64,000 bases of DNA from Cercis canadensis (Eukaryota > Streptophyta > Magnoliopsida > Fabales > Fabaceae), in assembly GCA_003255065.1 (NCBI GenBank), contig QAOA01003028.1, forward strand, positions 1,256,351 through 1,320,350, in the 5' to 3' direction. Shown here in pieces: positions 34,701 to 46,884 of the stretch (positions are counted from its first letter, which is position 1; each line of letters starts with the position of its first letter). Made by a program: the position numbers and the translations under genes. Below the pieces are notes generated by a model, which did not search any database, had not been told where the DNA came from, and saw only the letters and a program-made list of their open reading frames with translations.

Positions 34701-36834
34701 CTTTTCAGGAGAATGAGGAGAACTTCAGCTAGGCCATCATATAAGTTATTCATAACAGTTTTGATTGTCATAAATGAAGATATCAAATCAGATGGTCGGC
34801 GAGTAGATGCATCTGAAAAGCACTGCTGACTGGTTTTTGAAAGAGAGAAACAATTTGTTAATATAGGAGCCTAATTCAACACCAAACAGAAATAATTTCA
34901 TATCAAATGAAATCCACAGCTAACATTCACATGGTAAAAGTACGGACTTCAACTGGGAAACTACCAATAAGCATAGAGTAACTTATCTATGGAAGCCATA
35001 GGAGGTACCACACAGGAGGACGGAGGGGGAGACAGTAAGTAGCCAAAAAAGCAACCAAAAAAAAAAAAAATGAAGAGAGGAAGGGGAAGAACAATCACAA
35101 GTCTTCAACACATAAAGCAATAAGCAAGAAACAAACAAGTCACTGGGAGCAAGTATACACGGTTTCCTAATACAAACATTGGTCAAAATGCCCTCAAACC
35201 CAAAAGTTTCTTCACTCATCCATAAAGCCCAGTAGAACACCTCATTTACTCACAATGACAGAGGATGGGAGGTTAATTGAGATATAGTTATTCATCAAAA
35301 AAAACGAGCTGTTAAATAAAAGATAATCAACTAAGGAAACAAAGAATGGCAATAATACATGAACTAGCAAGTTTATTTCTTTAAATTAATCAATCTATAT
35401 AATAAGGTGACTTAATTTTTTTTTTTCCCCCTTTCTTTTAGGAGGAAGAGAGGCAGCCTGGCAGCCAAGACTGATAAATGCTGCCCATAAATTAATGCAG
35501 TATTATTTTGGTAGCATCATCTTCTATTGTTTATCCTCAGTCAGGCCCCAGCTAAACAAAAGAATGATGGAAAAAGAAAATTACCTAGTCCTTCTGATAA
35601 TCACCCACCAATCAAAATATCTACATATCATATATTAAAAAGCTACATGGCTAAAGAAACAGTTTAAGTAATGCTTCTCAAGCTCCAAGGAAAGGATCCT
35701 TGAGATCACTTCACTAGATACAGCCAACCATTTGTGATAAGATTGTCACAAGGACCACAAACCCATTCTTTCCAAAGAACTCAAACAGTAGAACTGATGA
35801 GAATATTAAAATTTATATCATTGACATTGTTTCATAAAACTGCACAAATATGCTTAACTAATTCAGATAGTTGAACAAAGTTTAGTAGAACTAAGCTAAT
35901 TAATTATCAACGATCCAAATTGAAATGGAAGCACCATCAATATCAATATCAAATATAAATTCCTAAACCATCAAAGGAAAAACTTCACTCACCCAACATC
36001 AGGCTGGCTCTTGAAAAAGGTAGGATCAGGAAGAGCGCTAATGTGAAAAAATGGACCCAAAATGCTCGTCATTTCAGTGGCACGTCCATTCATATAGGTT
36101 CCTTTTGGAATCCACCAAGGATGATTCACAAGAGACTTTGCACCAATGGGAAATCTAACCAAAAACAGCAATGCTCTCAAAGAGTCTTGGAAACTCCCTA
36201 AAGCTGAAACTTTCATAACAGTACCCCTCAAGTCCTCATACAACCCTTTGAGTATTGGGTCCAGACTATCATAATCTGAGTCCCTGAAAAACTCCTCCAA
36301 AAACCCAGGTGGGCTCTGAATGCCCCCAGCACTGCTACTCCCACCATAGCTATTTATGCTGCTACCAACCTCCGAGTAAATCAGTGGTAACAAGGGCGAG
36401 GTATCCGGTTTCTTCGCACTAGTATTCCCACTTTGAAACAGTTCAGGATTCGCCAAATGAATTCTACAATATGATACACACAATTTTCTCGCTTGCTTCA
36501 CCACCGATTCCATCTCAACCCTCAAATTCTTATCTTTCATATTAGCAATTCTCTTGCCTTCATCATATGCGCGTCGATAGCAGCCGATTAAGTACTGAAA
36601 AGGTGGTTCCGCCGAAGGGAAATTCCCGGAAAGCCGATCAATCAGAATCCTTTCCATCAAATCCCGTGAGAGCTTCAATTCCTTGCCTTCGCTGAGAATC
36701 TCAGCAGCTGTCAATTCCAAGTAAACGACTCTGGAATCGGTTTCCATGGAATCGTTGAGAGAAACAAGGAACACTTTGCGAAGAATTATATCCTCAACTT
36801 CTTGAGGAGTCCTTTGGGGTTTTGCTGTCGCCAT
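28777..36834 (-). CDS. PUB1: U-box E4 ubiquitin ligase, UFD2 type (PUB1/MUSE3)
   Basis: E4 factor that lengthens ubiquitin chains on substrates already tagged by E3 ligases. Arabidopsis MUSE3 promotes turnover of NLR immune receptors. Sixteen exons on the minus strand: 36834-35993, 34829-34625, 34369-34218, 34130-33836, 33673-33521, 33064-32861, 32767-32655, 31714-31600, 31164-31075, 30993-30790, 30698-30603, 30468-30346, 29721-29629, 29525-29361, 29135-29046 and 28956-28777. All phases agree, giving 1039 aa, about the length I recall for At5g15400 (1038). I read GT-AG borders at every intron. The UFD2 core follows an N-terminal segment with an Ser/Gly-rich loop (residues about 180-190). The C-terminal U-box, at about residues 943-1015, includes [20 protein letters not shown] and [16 protein letters not shown]. 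The start is [15 protein letters not shown]; an in-frame upstream codon at 36867 is not ATG. The protein should act in cytosol and nucleus. Confidence 0.95.
29800..29910 (+). repeat. Possible tRNA-derived SINE fragment in a PUB1 intron
   Basis: Within the intron at 29722-30345 the stretch ggtctcaagttcaaacccc resembles a Pol III B box, preceded by agtggaactctactagtaag as a weak A-box-like part. There is no clear tail or target duplication, so this is a suggestion only. Confidence 0.3.
31840..32615 (+). mobile_element. Likely hAT-type DNA transposon remnant in a PUB1 intron
   Basis: The intron 31715-32654 is enlarged by sequence unlike its surroundings. Near 32079-32325 a plus-strand frame encodes an acidic tail ([20 protein letters not shown], then [17 protein letters not shown]) resembling the C-terminal end of plant hAT transposases. 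Both sides carry GC-rich gcct/aggc runs (about 31850-31930 and 32515-32600), as in terminal and subterminal repeats of some hAT elements. The rest of the transposase is absent. Orientation is opposite to PUB1. Confidence 0.4.
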
Positions 36835-37060
36835 TTTGAAAGCAAAGCAATCGTTTTTCCCCTTCAATGGAACTCGATTTCAATGAAATTTTCCTAAGAA
36901 ACAAACAGAAAAGGTATCTAATAATAATGTTATAGCGCGAAAAACAAATAAGATGCAATAAAAGGGAAGGACTTGAGCATGGTCGGACGGAGACTGGAGA
37001 GGAGGATCAGAAGCTTGCCTGGAGAGTTGGTACTCCTTCTATAAGGAAACCAAATTCCAC
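36835..37060 (-). promoter_or_regulatory. PUB1 upstream region with an E2F-like site
   Basis: TTTCGCGC (minus strand, 36942-36935) matches the E2F consensus TTTSSCGC. It lies about 100 bases upstream of the PUB1 ATG, possibly in the 5' UTR. Single-site matches occur by chance, so this is suggestive only. Confidence 0.35.
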
Positions 37061-38400
37061 AAGAATTAGCTGTAGCAATAATATAATAATAATAGGAGGT
37101 TCTTAAATACTGATAGTATTTATGTAGTATGTCATACTAGAAATAACCAATAAATGAATAATATGTGTACAAATTAATTATTTTTAAATTTATTTAAAAA
37201 ATTAAATAACTTATATTTTATATATAATAAAATATAAAAATTATGTATACCTGTCACGTCAGTGTAATATGGCATACTTACGTAATATCATAGAATTCCC
37301 GATAATAATAATAACAAATTATGAAAAATTAGGGCCGGTTTCTGTTTTCAAAAACTGTTTTCTGTTTTAAAAAAACAAAATTAANGTTTTCTGTTTTAAA
37401 AAACAAAATTAATACGTGTTTTGAGTTTTCAAAAACAGTTACTCAAATATTTGTTTTTAAAAACATAAAAACGAAAACATTTAAGAACCTTGGTAGTCCT
37501 GGTATTTTTTCTTTTTTATTTTTTTTAAAATTTAAGAATCGATTTGGTTGCTCAAAAATTATAGGCATGAGTCATATAAAATATCTTTATCAATAGATTT
37601 TTACAGCTTTGAATTCAAGCTATTAAGTGAACAGTCTTAATTTCTCACAAGTAAAAGCAAGCCATTGTCTACTAGTCATAATTTTTAGTTATGGTTAATG
37701 AATCTTTAATAACGAAAATAAAAATAGAATAAAAAATGTATTTTAAACTTATAATCTAGTCCCTAAATAAATGGGCTATGTTGGGTAGGCTTTAACCTAG
37801 TACAAACACAACAAAGTTTATATCAATTGCCACCTCAACTTAGATGAATGTGAAGACTAAAAGAGAAACAAGATTGAGGTTCTTTGTCTAAATGATGGAT
37901 ATCTTGCATCATTAATGAAATTTGTTTAATATTAGGTGATTGCTAAGCTATCCAAGAGGGTGGCCCTACTCCATCGAGTTTTGGCACGTCTCATGTTTTG
38001 AAATTGGTGTCATTGCTAAAAAAATAAAGTCATGCAGTATGGGTTAGGTTCCAAAATAGTTGATAAAATTTAAGTTTAATTGTGTCAAAAAAAATTAATA
38101 TTCTTAGTTATTTTTAATTCGACACTTTTCATGTATTACTTTGCTTGTGCATTTTAAAGAAAACTAACTATTTTGACTCACATTAGATGATTCATTTTTT
38201 TGAGATTTTCACAATAACACTAATTTCAAAATATGAATCCCACTAAAACTCCCTTAATTGGGGCAATGGAGTAGTGCTACGCCATTTTGAAGAGATGGTA
38301 GCATAGCAATCACTTTAATATTATATATTGACAATTGCACGCTTAACACCATGGTTCTAGATCATTGCCCTCAGCTCGATGAAGCTAGTTGCAATGCTCT
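37061..38400. other. Intergenic repeats upstream of PUB1
   Basis: AT-rich DNA. At 37330-37480 there is a block built on gttttctgttttaaaaa and cagttactcaaa patterns, like the ends of small hAT-type MITEs. It is duplicated for about 30 bases around the N at 37385. No coding signal was found. Confidence 0.45.
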
Positions 38401-38850
38401 TTCTACCAAACTTATCAAGGGGGAGATGTGGGATTGTTACAAGTCCTGCATCGGTTCCACAAATAATTGTAGAATGATACTTAAATCTAAAAGGCTCTCA
38501 CTTAATAGGTTAGTTTTTTGAGTTGAGTTTTTCTCTTAAGCTTGAGATATAAAATTGGTGCTTTCATTAAAAGTTGGAGCGACATGAAAAATGACTACTT
38601 GGTGCTTGATAAAGTTTAGAGTGGAGCCATCCATAGGAAAAAATGGCTACCTACTATTGAGAAGAATCTGAAGTGAGAGTCATCCATGGGCTTCTTAAGG
38701 GGTGGGCGATGTCACGAGTCTTACATCAGTTCCATAAGTAATTGTGAAATGATATTTAAGTCTAAGAGGTTCTCTCATCTAATAGGTTAGTTTTTTGGAT
38801 TGGACACTTCTCTTAGGCTTAAGACATAATAGGGATTCTCTTTCTATCAT
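38400..38850 (+). mobile_element. Decayed LTR-element fragments, two LTR-start-like copies
   Basis: A polypurine-like tract (aagggggaga, about 38417-38426) is followed by TGTGGGATTGTTACAAGTCC at 38427. A second, diverged copy of the following about 130 bases begins at 38710 (TGTCACGAGTCTTACATCAG), also after a G-rich tract. This resembles the junction of an internal region with an LTR. It is an old, broken fossil whose family and full extent I could not determine. Confidence 0.35.
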
Positions 38851-41435
38851 TGTTATTAAACAATTATTAAAATGTTTTAGATAATACTATTTTCCAAGAT
38901 GTTAGAGAAGTCTTTGATGAGTATCCTTTTAAAGATATGATTTATTTGATGCTCACATTGTTCTCATACCAAGGAAGACCATTGATCCCAACATAATTAT
39001 GCATTTTCGCCCTTTAAGCATTTATATCTGTGAAGTCACTATTAACTTTCTTGTTAATTGCCTTGCCCATTTATATATGATTTCATTAGACCACTACATA
39101 AGTACATATAATGTTCTCGTGTCTCACGAGTTAATTAATTCACTATAAGAATCGTTCCAAAGCGATAAAAGTGCCAATGCTTTGAAAATTAAGTCTCCCA
39201 CCTTTTTGCATACGATATTTTTGTTCTCACAGGCAGTTAAGTCTCAAACTAGAGTTATTTCAGTCACCATTAACAAGATCTTCGACGTTGAAGGTGAATC
39301 TTTATTAATACCACGCAGTTTGTTCTACAGGTATTAGCAGCATAAGCTAATTTCTGATCTTTCTTTCACTAAGGAGCTGGGGTGCTAAGTGCATAGCATG
39401 GGACACTTGTGAAGTTGTGATATCAATTGGGTATGCCAAAACTAACCAGTGGAATCACATGATTGGAGAGGCAAGTCAACACTAACCCATGATATCAAGT
39501 CTTGAACGTGGGATAATTATTATGAGACCAATAGGCTTCACCATTGGAACCAACGCCTAAGGAGTTACGAGCAAGTAGAGCAGCAATTTCAATTAAATAT
39601 GTGCATTCCTCTATTCCTATATAATAGTATATACTCTTTTGAATGACATTGATCAAGTAAATTCAAGGTGGTTGGTTTCTGATATTATTGTTGATACTAA
39701 ACATACATGCTGTTTTGATGCTATCCATGTTGATATTTCTACTGAAATTTATGAGTTTATAACTAATGTCCATCTGCATTCCATCATGGCTTTGGAGGAT
39801 AGATTGATCTAAAGTGGCATCACTTTGGGCATTAATTTAGGACAAATGGACAACTCTCAAAGACAGCTCGTGGGTCAATCCCTCACACTTTATAGGAGGG
39901 GGTTCGAAAAAGAATTCATTGGGTTAGGATATACCACATGTCATATTGTAAATACTATCGTTTCTAAGAGTATAAAATATAAATTAGAGAAAATTATTGT
40001 TTAGTTTCTTAAACTGATAAAAAAGACTATTTGATTATAAACATGAAAAAATTTCAATTCTGTTCTTTTTATACTATATAAAATATTTAAAATACTCTTT
40101 GGTATTATGTAATTATTCTATTTATATATATGATTATTCTGTTTATTTTTGATATGATAACCACATATATAAATAAAATAACCATATAATTGAACAAAAT
40201 AACTACATAACACCAAGAAATATTTTAAACAGTACAAAAAAAATCAAATTAAAAGTTATCCATGTTTAAAACCAAAAAGTCCTTTTTACCAACTTTGAAA
40301 ACCAGATAATAATTTTCTCAAAATATTACTAGTATTTCAATAACATTGTTCATAGTTTCATGCATCCTCATTTTTGCTATATTACAATCATTTTATAAAT
40401 CTTTTAATACGTGTAACTATTTTAACAAATAAACTTAAAGTAACGTTTCAATTTATCCTCCAGATTTGACCCGATGTTATTTTGTCATTCAAAAAATGTT
40501 GCTATACTCCTCTGCTTGAGTCACCAAAGACTGAAGGTATACACGGCAAAAGGACTAGAAAGAATACTCCATTTAATATTGTATTTTTTTTAATATTACT
40601 TGTGAATCTCACAATAAAAATGATATATCCAATACTCCTAAAAATGTTGACGGTCAACCAAATATAAATTGTAACATTTCTAGAAACAAGATTCCCAAAA
40701 ATGATATTTTTTGAGAACTAAAAAAAAAAATTTCTATACCAAACGCCACCTCATAGTTACTTTACTAAATAGTTTATAGTCAAGTAATAATCAGATTATC
40801 TTCAAAACTTGCAAGTTTTGCTTTCGAAAAAAATCATAGTCAAAAAGAAAAAAACTTAAATAATTTAAAATTTTAAAATATTATACATATAACATTTGTG
40901 TCTATTTTAGAAGACATTTACTTAGGTCATGTACCTTTCACATGCATTATCTTTTGTTTAAAAATGGGGGGAAAAATCTTAGGATTAGTGTGCAATACCA
41001 AACCTAATATTGGGGGCAGAGTAACATTCTGAAACATTGAATCCCCCCACACACACCAAAGTATGAGGTTTATGACGGTACAAGAGTTTGCCCTTACTAT
41101 ATAGAAGATAAGCTACAAATGCAATCTTTTCGTATAATGCAAGAAAGCCAAAATGAAGAAACTGAAAGTTCTGCATTATAACGCTCTCAACCTCATCTTC
41201 TGCATTACAAGGCTATTCAAATACTAATTAGTACAAAACTTGGTTACTTCTCCTGCCTTCCGCCAATTAAAAATTAGACGGCCGGCAAGACAGCTAAAGT
41301 AATCAGTACACTACTAATTCAAAACACAGCAAGGGACTTGCTGTTGGAATCATTTTGCAGGAAGAAACAGCTGATTGTGTGTAAGAATTTGTAATGGCCC
41401 TTCACATTATCTTTCTATAAATCTGTGGAAAGATT
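38851..41435. other. Gene-free AT-rich region left of PTEN1
   Basis: About 2.6 kb with no supportable gene. Part of it (about 38900-39900) may be the decayed body of the LTR element, but no domain was recognised. A SINE-like copy lies near 40770-40848. The last 400 bases probably include the PTEN1 3' UTR. Confidence 0.45.
40770..40848 (+). repeat. SINE-like repeat copy
   Basis: Contains tatagtcaagtaataatcag, attatct, then gcaagttttgctttcgaa and a terminal atcatagtcaaa. It shares this layout with copies near 48394, 56319, 60381 and 61068. The first part resembles a tRNA A box and the ttcgaa part a B box. Confidence 0.5.
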
Positions 41436-44400
41436 TCAGAATGAGTCATCACGAACATTCACACCATCGGATGGAGTTGTAAATGAATGTCTTGTATTGT
41501 TGGCAGGGCCAAACAGCAATTCTAAGCAGAAGGCAGGGCCACATATTGATCTTCCTTTTTTCCCTACTTTATCCAATTCCCACACTGTGAGCTACAGTAG
41601 TTACAGAAAGAAACACAGTCAAACTCAAGTGTGCATCCTTATTTTTAAAGTTGAGTACAATTCAATGTTGAAACAACAGAGTTTTTTCTTTTCTTATGTT
41701 TGTAAATCTCTCTCTCACTCACACAGAAAAAATAAGAAAATGAAATGTTGAAAACAAATGTAATTTGAATTTTCTAGAACTCCTTTAGGATTCCTATGAC
41801 TGTCAGTTACTAAAAGTTATAACTATGTCAATTTTAAGAGTCTAAAAGTTGAGTCTAAGAGTTTTAGTTATTTATGTTAGTGCTCCATATTTTGAGGATC
41901 TAGAATAATGATAAGAATAAATAAACTAATCTAGAAATCTCTATGTAATAGTATAAATAGGAGTATTGAGGAATGTATTATTTGGGATTGGGATTAAGAT
42001 TAAGAGTTCTCTCCCAAGTACAGTAGTCACTTGTAGATTGAAGAGTGTGAGTGCAAGAGAGTGCCTCCACCTCTAATAGAAAATGCTACATCATTTCCAA
42101 CCTGAGATAACTTCCATCAGTCCTTACATACATATAGTTCGTCAGCTAAAATTAAGATAACTTTAGTTCCTCATTATTTTTCATAAAGGGCTTTATCTTG
42201 TTTCTGTTTTCTCCCTTTTGTTTTTCAAGTTAATTAATTTAAATATCACTATATTACATCTCAGATATAGGCTTTATTGTAAATTCTACATAATTCTAAT
42301 TAGTTCCGAGACAGACTCACTGAACACTTTGGATACACTGAGATGCGATAGGTTTGTGATATAAGTTCAAGGACAAAGAGATTTTCCACAGCAAAAGGAA
42401 TATTATTTTCCATGGGGATTCTATAATACTATATGAGTATATCATATTACATTGATGTGACAAGCATACGTATTTTTTATATTTTATTGGATATAAATAT
42501 AATTTATCTTATTTTCTCAAACAAACTTAAAAATAGTTGACTTGTACACATATCATTCACACATTTGCTAATCTCATGTGATATGGCACACTACATAAAT
42601 ACCAAAAGTATCTAAGAAACCTCCTATTTTTCATTATTGTTGTAGTCTTTATTTGAAGGACAGAATTCCCTTCCATCTAATAAAACAGCAGAGAAAATTA
42701 ATAATTCCGTCAAAGAAGAATGAGATTACCTGTAGTAAGCTGTTCCTAATAAAAGCCGTATTAAAACAACAGTAGAAAAGACGCCCTCCTATCATTTTCT
42801 CGTAGAATATGACCCGCACATCTCCAGTAACCTGTCCAATGATTTAAGGTCTGCTCAGGATATATGAAAAGTGAAAATGGTCCTAATGGATATATCTTTA
42901 CTGGCTAAAGCAAAATCATTAGCATAAGTCCATTGCCATCTAGATGAGTTCCTCAAGTATACCTACTGCCTATGAATCATATTCCATATACATGCATAGA
43001 TACACAAAAACACAAACACACATGCACAAATAAAAGAAAGAAAAGAAGTGAAAATTTCCTAAATAAAAGAAAATGACATTTACGTAAAGCTTTATACAAC
43101 CAATAGGGATCTTTAACATGAAGTCTACTATAATTTATTACCTCTCTTGTAGGCATTTTCTTCTTATTCTATCTACTTCTTAATTGCTTTCTTGTCCTCT
43201 TTGAAAGTTTTAAAGACCAAAAATATTTCTTCAATTAAAATTTGACCCAGTTTCATAAGTGGCAGAAGAACGTAGGTGAAAGGAATTTAAAAAATTTACT
43301 AAGAAAATATCAAAGAACAAAAAGTTGACTAGATAATGAGTGAACAGTAAAAAAAATTTGTTTATTGGCAAGTACAGAACATGATTTATGCCACCGATTA
43401 CTTACTTGTATAGGTTTGTCAAAATAATGGTCTAGACAGGATTTTTGGTAGATTGCAGGACTCTCGGTGTCCATTTGTACTACAACACGAGGTTCTTCTA
43501 ATTCTAATTTCTTTCCATCTTCATCACCTTCAACAAAAGAGATATAATAACGAGGACTGTTAGTTCTCTGATACCCTTTCTTAATCTGTCTGCAGCAGCT
43601 CCTGGAAACTTCCACTTGAGGTCGGTAGACCTGACCAGGAACCTGTAATCAAAGGACAATAATATTTAAAGTGTGTAGAGAACAAATATCATATAACTAA
43701 CTCAACTTTTAAAATATTCATTTTTTTTAGCCAAACATCTTTTAAAATGTTCTCAATTGTTCATATATCATACAGTCGGAACTAAGAAAGGCAATCAACG
43801 ATGGCACGAAACAAGCAACAAGGAATTAGGAGATTCCAATGTGAAGTTTATTTGATCAACAATTGACTAAGACTGTCTTATAATATAGTGGAAATAACAA
43901 ATTTCCTCGATTTATTTTGAAGCTTGGCTCCCATTTTGGTTCGTATATTTCCTTATTACTATTTTCTAACACTTTGTATGTACTGGTTACTAGAAGTTAT
44001 AAGCTCATAGCCATTCTTTTTATATATCATTTAATTAAGCATCCAGATTTCCTAGTAAGCATAAAAAGACTAGTTCATTTAAAAAAGAAAATTTAGTTAG
44101 CATAATGAAACCTTTTGTTTCAAATTCAACTTTCAAAAATTCAGGCGGACTGACCTGCTGCAGCTCTGAGACCACAAAGAAGATTGTGTCAATGTTAACT
44201 GTATCATAAAGCCGGATTCGCCGCAATTCTCTGCTACATGTTTGAGGCAAGTTCACATCTGGTGGTCCAATACCAATGCCCCTAGGGAAAGAAAGCACAC
44301 TTTCCCAGTACCCCACATAACGACGTTGGCTTGGTATTGATACCTGTTCCCATATATGTGCAAAAAAGTGTTTAGTTTTCTTTTATTTTTTCCCTCGTCA

Positions 44401-46842
44401 GGGTAAAAGAAGATTTTAATAATAAGGAACAAAGAAAAAGTAGAAATGGAATATGTGACATCTGCCTATGGAAAAACATAAAAACTCCTGTATCTTGGAA
44501 TTAGGCCCTATTTGGATAAATAGCTTAATGAGCACTTATTCCATAACTACTTGTTATATAAGCCTCAAATCAGATAAGTACCTAAGGTTCCATTCCTCAT
44601 AAAATTTTTTTGAATCTCCCTTTTAGTTCTGGATCTTCACCATTCAAGGTTGACAAACATGTAATTTTTGTACATCCAGACACTGTTGTCTTATTATTTC
44701 ACCAGGTTATCATTGTTTCTAAAAAATTGGAAGCGGTAACATTTGAATTGCGTGTTGCTGAAACTCTAAACAAATTTGCATTTCAAACTGTTGGAATTAT
44801 ACCTAATATAACTTACTCCTTCATTATTGGTTGTCCGTCTCTCTGCATACAATTGAAGAGCCTCCTCTGCTGACATGCCGCAGTGAACTAGGTATGAACA
44901 TACCATTAAGCCAGTTCTACCCTTCCCTGCCTGCATAATTGAAGACATACATAATACAAATGATTTTATAGATAATTTAAATATTTTGATTATTTCTTTT
45001 TCTACGTAAAGCAATGAATTTCAGATGTCTTTGACCACAGTTCATTTGTGAGATTGTACATCTGCATGGGTCATGCATACCATAGAGGAGTCCAATGTAC
45101 ATTTATCTTTCTGAAATCTGAGCTTCTAGGATGAGTAAGGGTGGACAATAAGAAGAATTTAAGACAATCAATAGCATAGCCAAAGGACAACTCTAGCAGT
45201 CATACAAAAGAAGATGTTGAGGCATCATTGCATAGATGATAGATTAAAATATTTATTTATCGAAGCTGTTCAGATTCAAATGTCAACTGTATATCTGTTA
45301 TGGTTCAGACAAATAAAAAATACGAATATTTTGCTGCTTCAAGGATAACTTAGTTTCTCATAACATGATTTATTGAATTAGTTATATACAAGATTGAAGT
45401 CAAAGCATATCTAAATCGAATAACCAATAAAATAAATTCTAAGGGGGTGTTCAGTACATTGATTTTAGAATTCCTAGGTAACCGATCATAGGAATTTATG
45501 ATTGCCATGTTTAGTAATAGAATTTTAAACAAAGTTCCCAGAAACCAAAAATTCATGAGAATCAATTTCTCATAAAATGCACTAAACTAATTCCCATCCA
45601 TAACCATGGGATTTCTAGTTTCTCATCTCATCTCATTACCCCAACAAACACCTCCACCACCCTTATTATCGTATTTAAAGCCTATAGGAAAACTTTTATG
45701 ACAAAACAAATATTTCCTGGGTATCTAGGTCCTAGTTTGAATTTATCAAAAAATAATTGTCTTTACTAGAGTTTCCCAAACTACATGTACCTAATGCCTC
45801 CTAAAAGATTATAAATAAAAGTTGCTTAAGATTATAATAGTATATGTGAACTCTCATACCATGCAATGTATAACTGCAATATTTTTTGGGTCACTTGATA
45901 GCCATGAATCCACACTTCCACAGAAAGTCTTGACCATTTCAAGAGATGGCACATGGTTGTCATCAAAAGGATATGCTTCCACACGACCATAAAAGTGTGC
46001 TGGATCATAATTTTCTTCTATACAGAGATTATAGATCTGAAAATTTAAATAGAGAAATGTTTTAGATTAGTAATATGCATAACAAAGGGAGAGGAGAGAG
46101 AGATGGAGAGATAAGTACAGGCGATATCCTCAAAAACATCTAATTCATATGTTAACATCGTTACTAAATCAGAAGAGCAATCAATAAAATAATTGTTCAT
46201 GGTAAATTTTGACAACCACATATCCACAGGCATAATTAACATCAGATGGATAAACAAAATTAAATACCAGTAGCAAGGACTGCTGAAGACAAGCAAATGA
46301 TAATAAAATCTTAATTAACCTGTAAGTAACTGCAGTAACATCAGTAAATAACATGAATATGGAGAAAATGGTTTTTGTTTCTTCAAGTAAACAATGTATG
46401 AATGCACTAAAAAGGATTTAAACAAGACACCAATCGCTATCAGATGCTCAATAGTAGGTTGAATAACTTAAATTACATAGACAAAGTGAGAAAACAAACA
46501 GAGGAAGACAGTAGAGTAATGAGAGAGTATAGAATATGCATAATCAGGATTGAAGAGGAGTGCCTTATAATTCTCATGATGTCTCATGTCCAACACAGAT
46601 TTGACCTGCCAGAGAGGATTTCTATACATTGCTCGCATACGTTCCGCAGGAAATGACATTGCTAGTATTCGATCTGTGATATATGACATGTCAAGATCAT
46701 AACCAGCAATGAGCATTCTCCTCCGTTGCTTAGATACCAAGTTACGAATATATAAACTTCTTGAAAGGTAATTGATCATATGATGATGTAAACTTAGGTT
46801 TTCAACTTTGGGCTCATCATGCTTTGTAAATTTCAACCCCAT
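41436..46842 (-). CDS. PTEN1: PTEN-type dual-specificity/lipid phosphatase
   Basis: PTEN removes the 3-phosphate of phosphoinositides; Arabidopsis PTEN1 is needed for pollen maturation. Seven coding exons on the minus strand: 46842-46564, 46036-45860, 44930-44817, 44343-44155, 43642-43406, 42831-42730 and 41591-41436, all in phase 0, giving 417 aa. The first intron appears to use a GC donor (AAG followed by GCACTC); the others are GT-AG. The phosphatase domain opens MGLKFTKHDEPK and has NLVSKQRRRMLIAGYDLDMS. The catalytic P-loop HCMAGKGRTG lies at residues 150-159 (nucleophile Cys151, Arg157), with intact basic residues. The C2 domain (about residues 220-395) includes CCRQIKKGYQRTNSPRYYIS and GRLFYCCFNTAF. 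The C-terminus ends NVRDDSF. An acceptor at about 46886 just upstream of the ATG suggests a 5' UTR intron. From memory the match is At5g39400 (412 aa). Confidence 0.93.
44500..44610. mobile_element. MITE-like fragment in a PTEN1 intron
   Basis: The stretch ggccctatttggataaatag, followed by ctta-rich sequence, resembles the termini of common hAT-type MITEs. The second end was not located. Confidence 0.25.
45444..45652. mobile_element. MITE in a PTEN1 intron (PIF/Harbinger- or hAT-like)
   Basis: About 210 bp between gggggtgttcagtacattga and the right end taccccaacaaacacctcc. The ends form an imperfect inverted repeat (GGNGGTGTT). A taa precedes the left end; a matching right-hand duplication is not clean. 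There is no coding capacity. It lies inside the long intron 44931-45859. Confidence 0.45.
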
Positions 46843-46884
46843 TTAATTGATATATCAGGATTCCAACAGATGACAAGTTACCTG

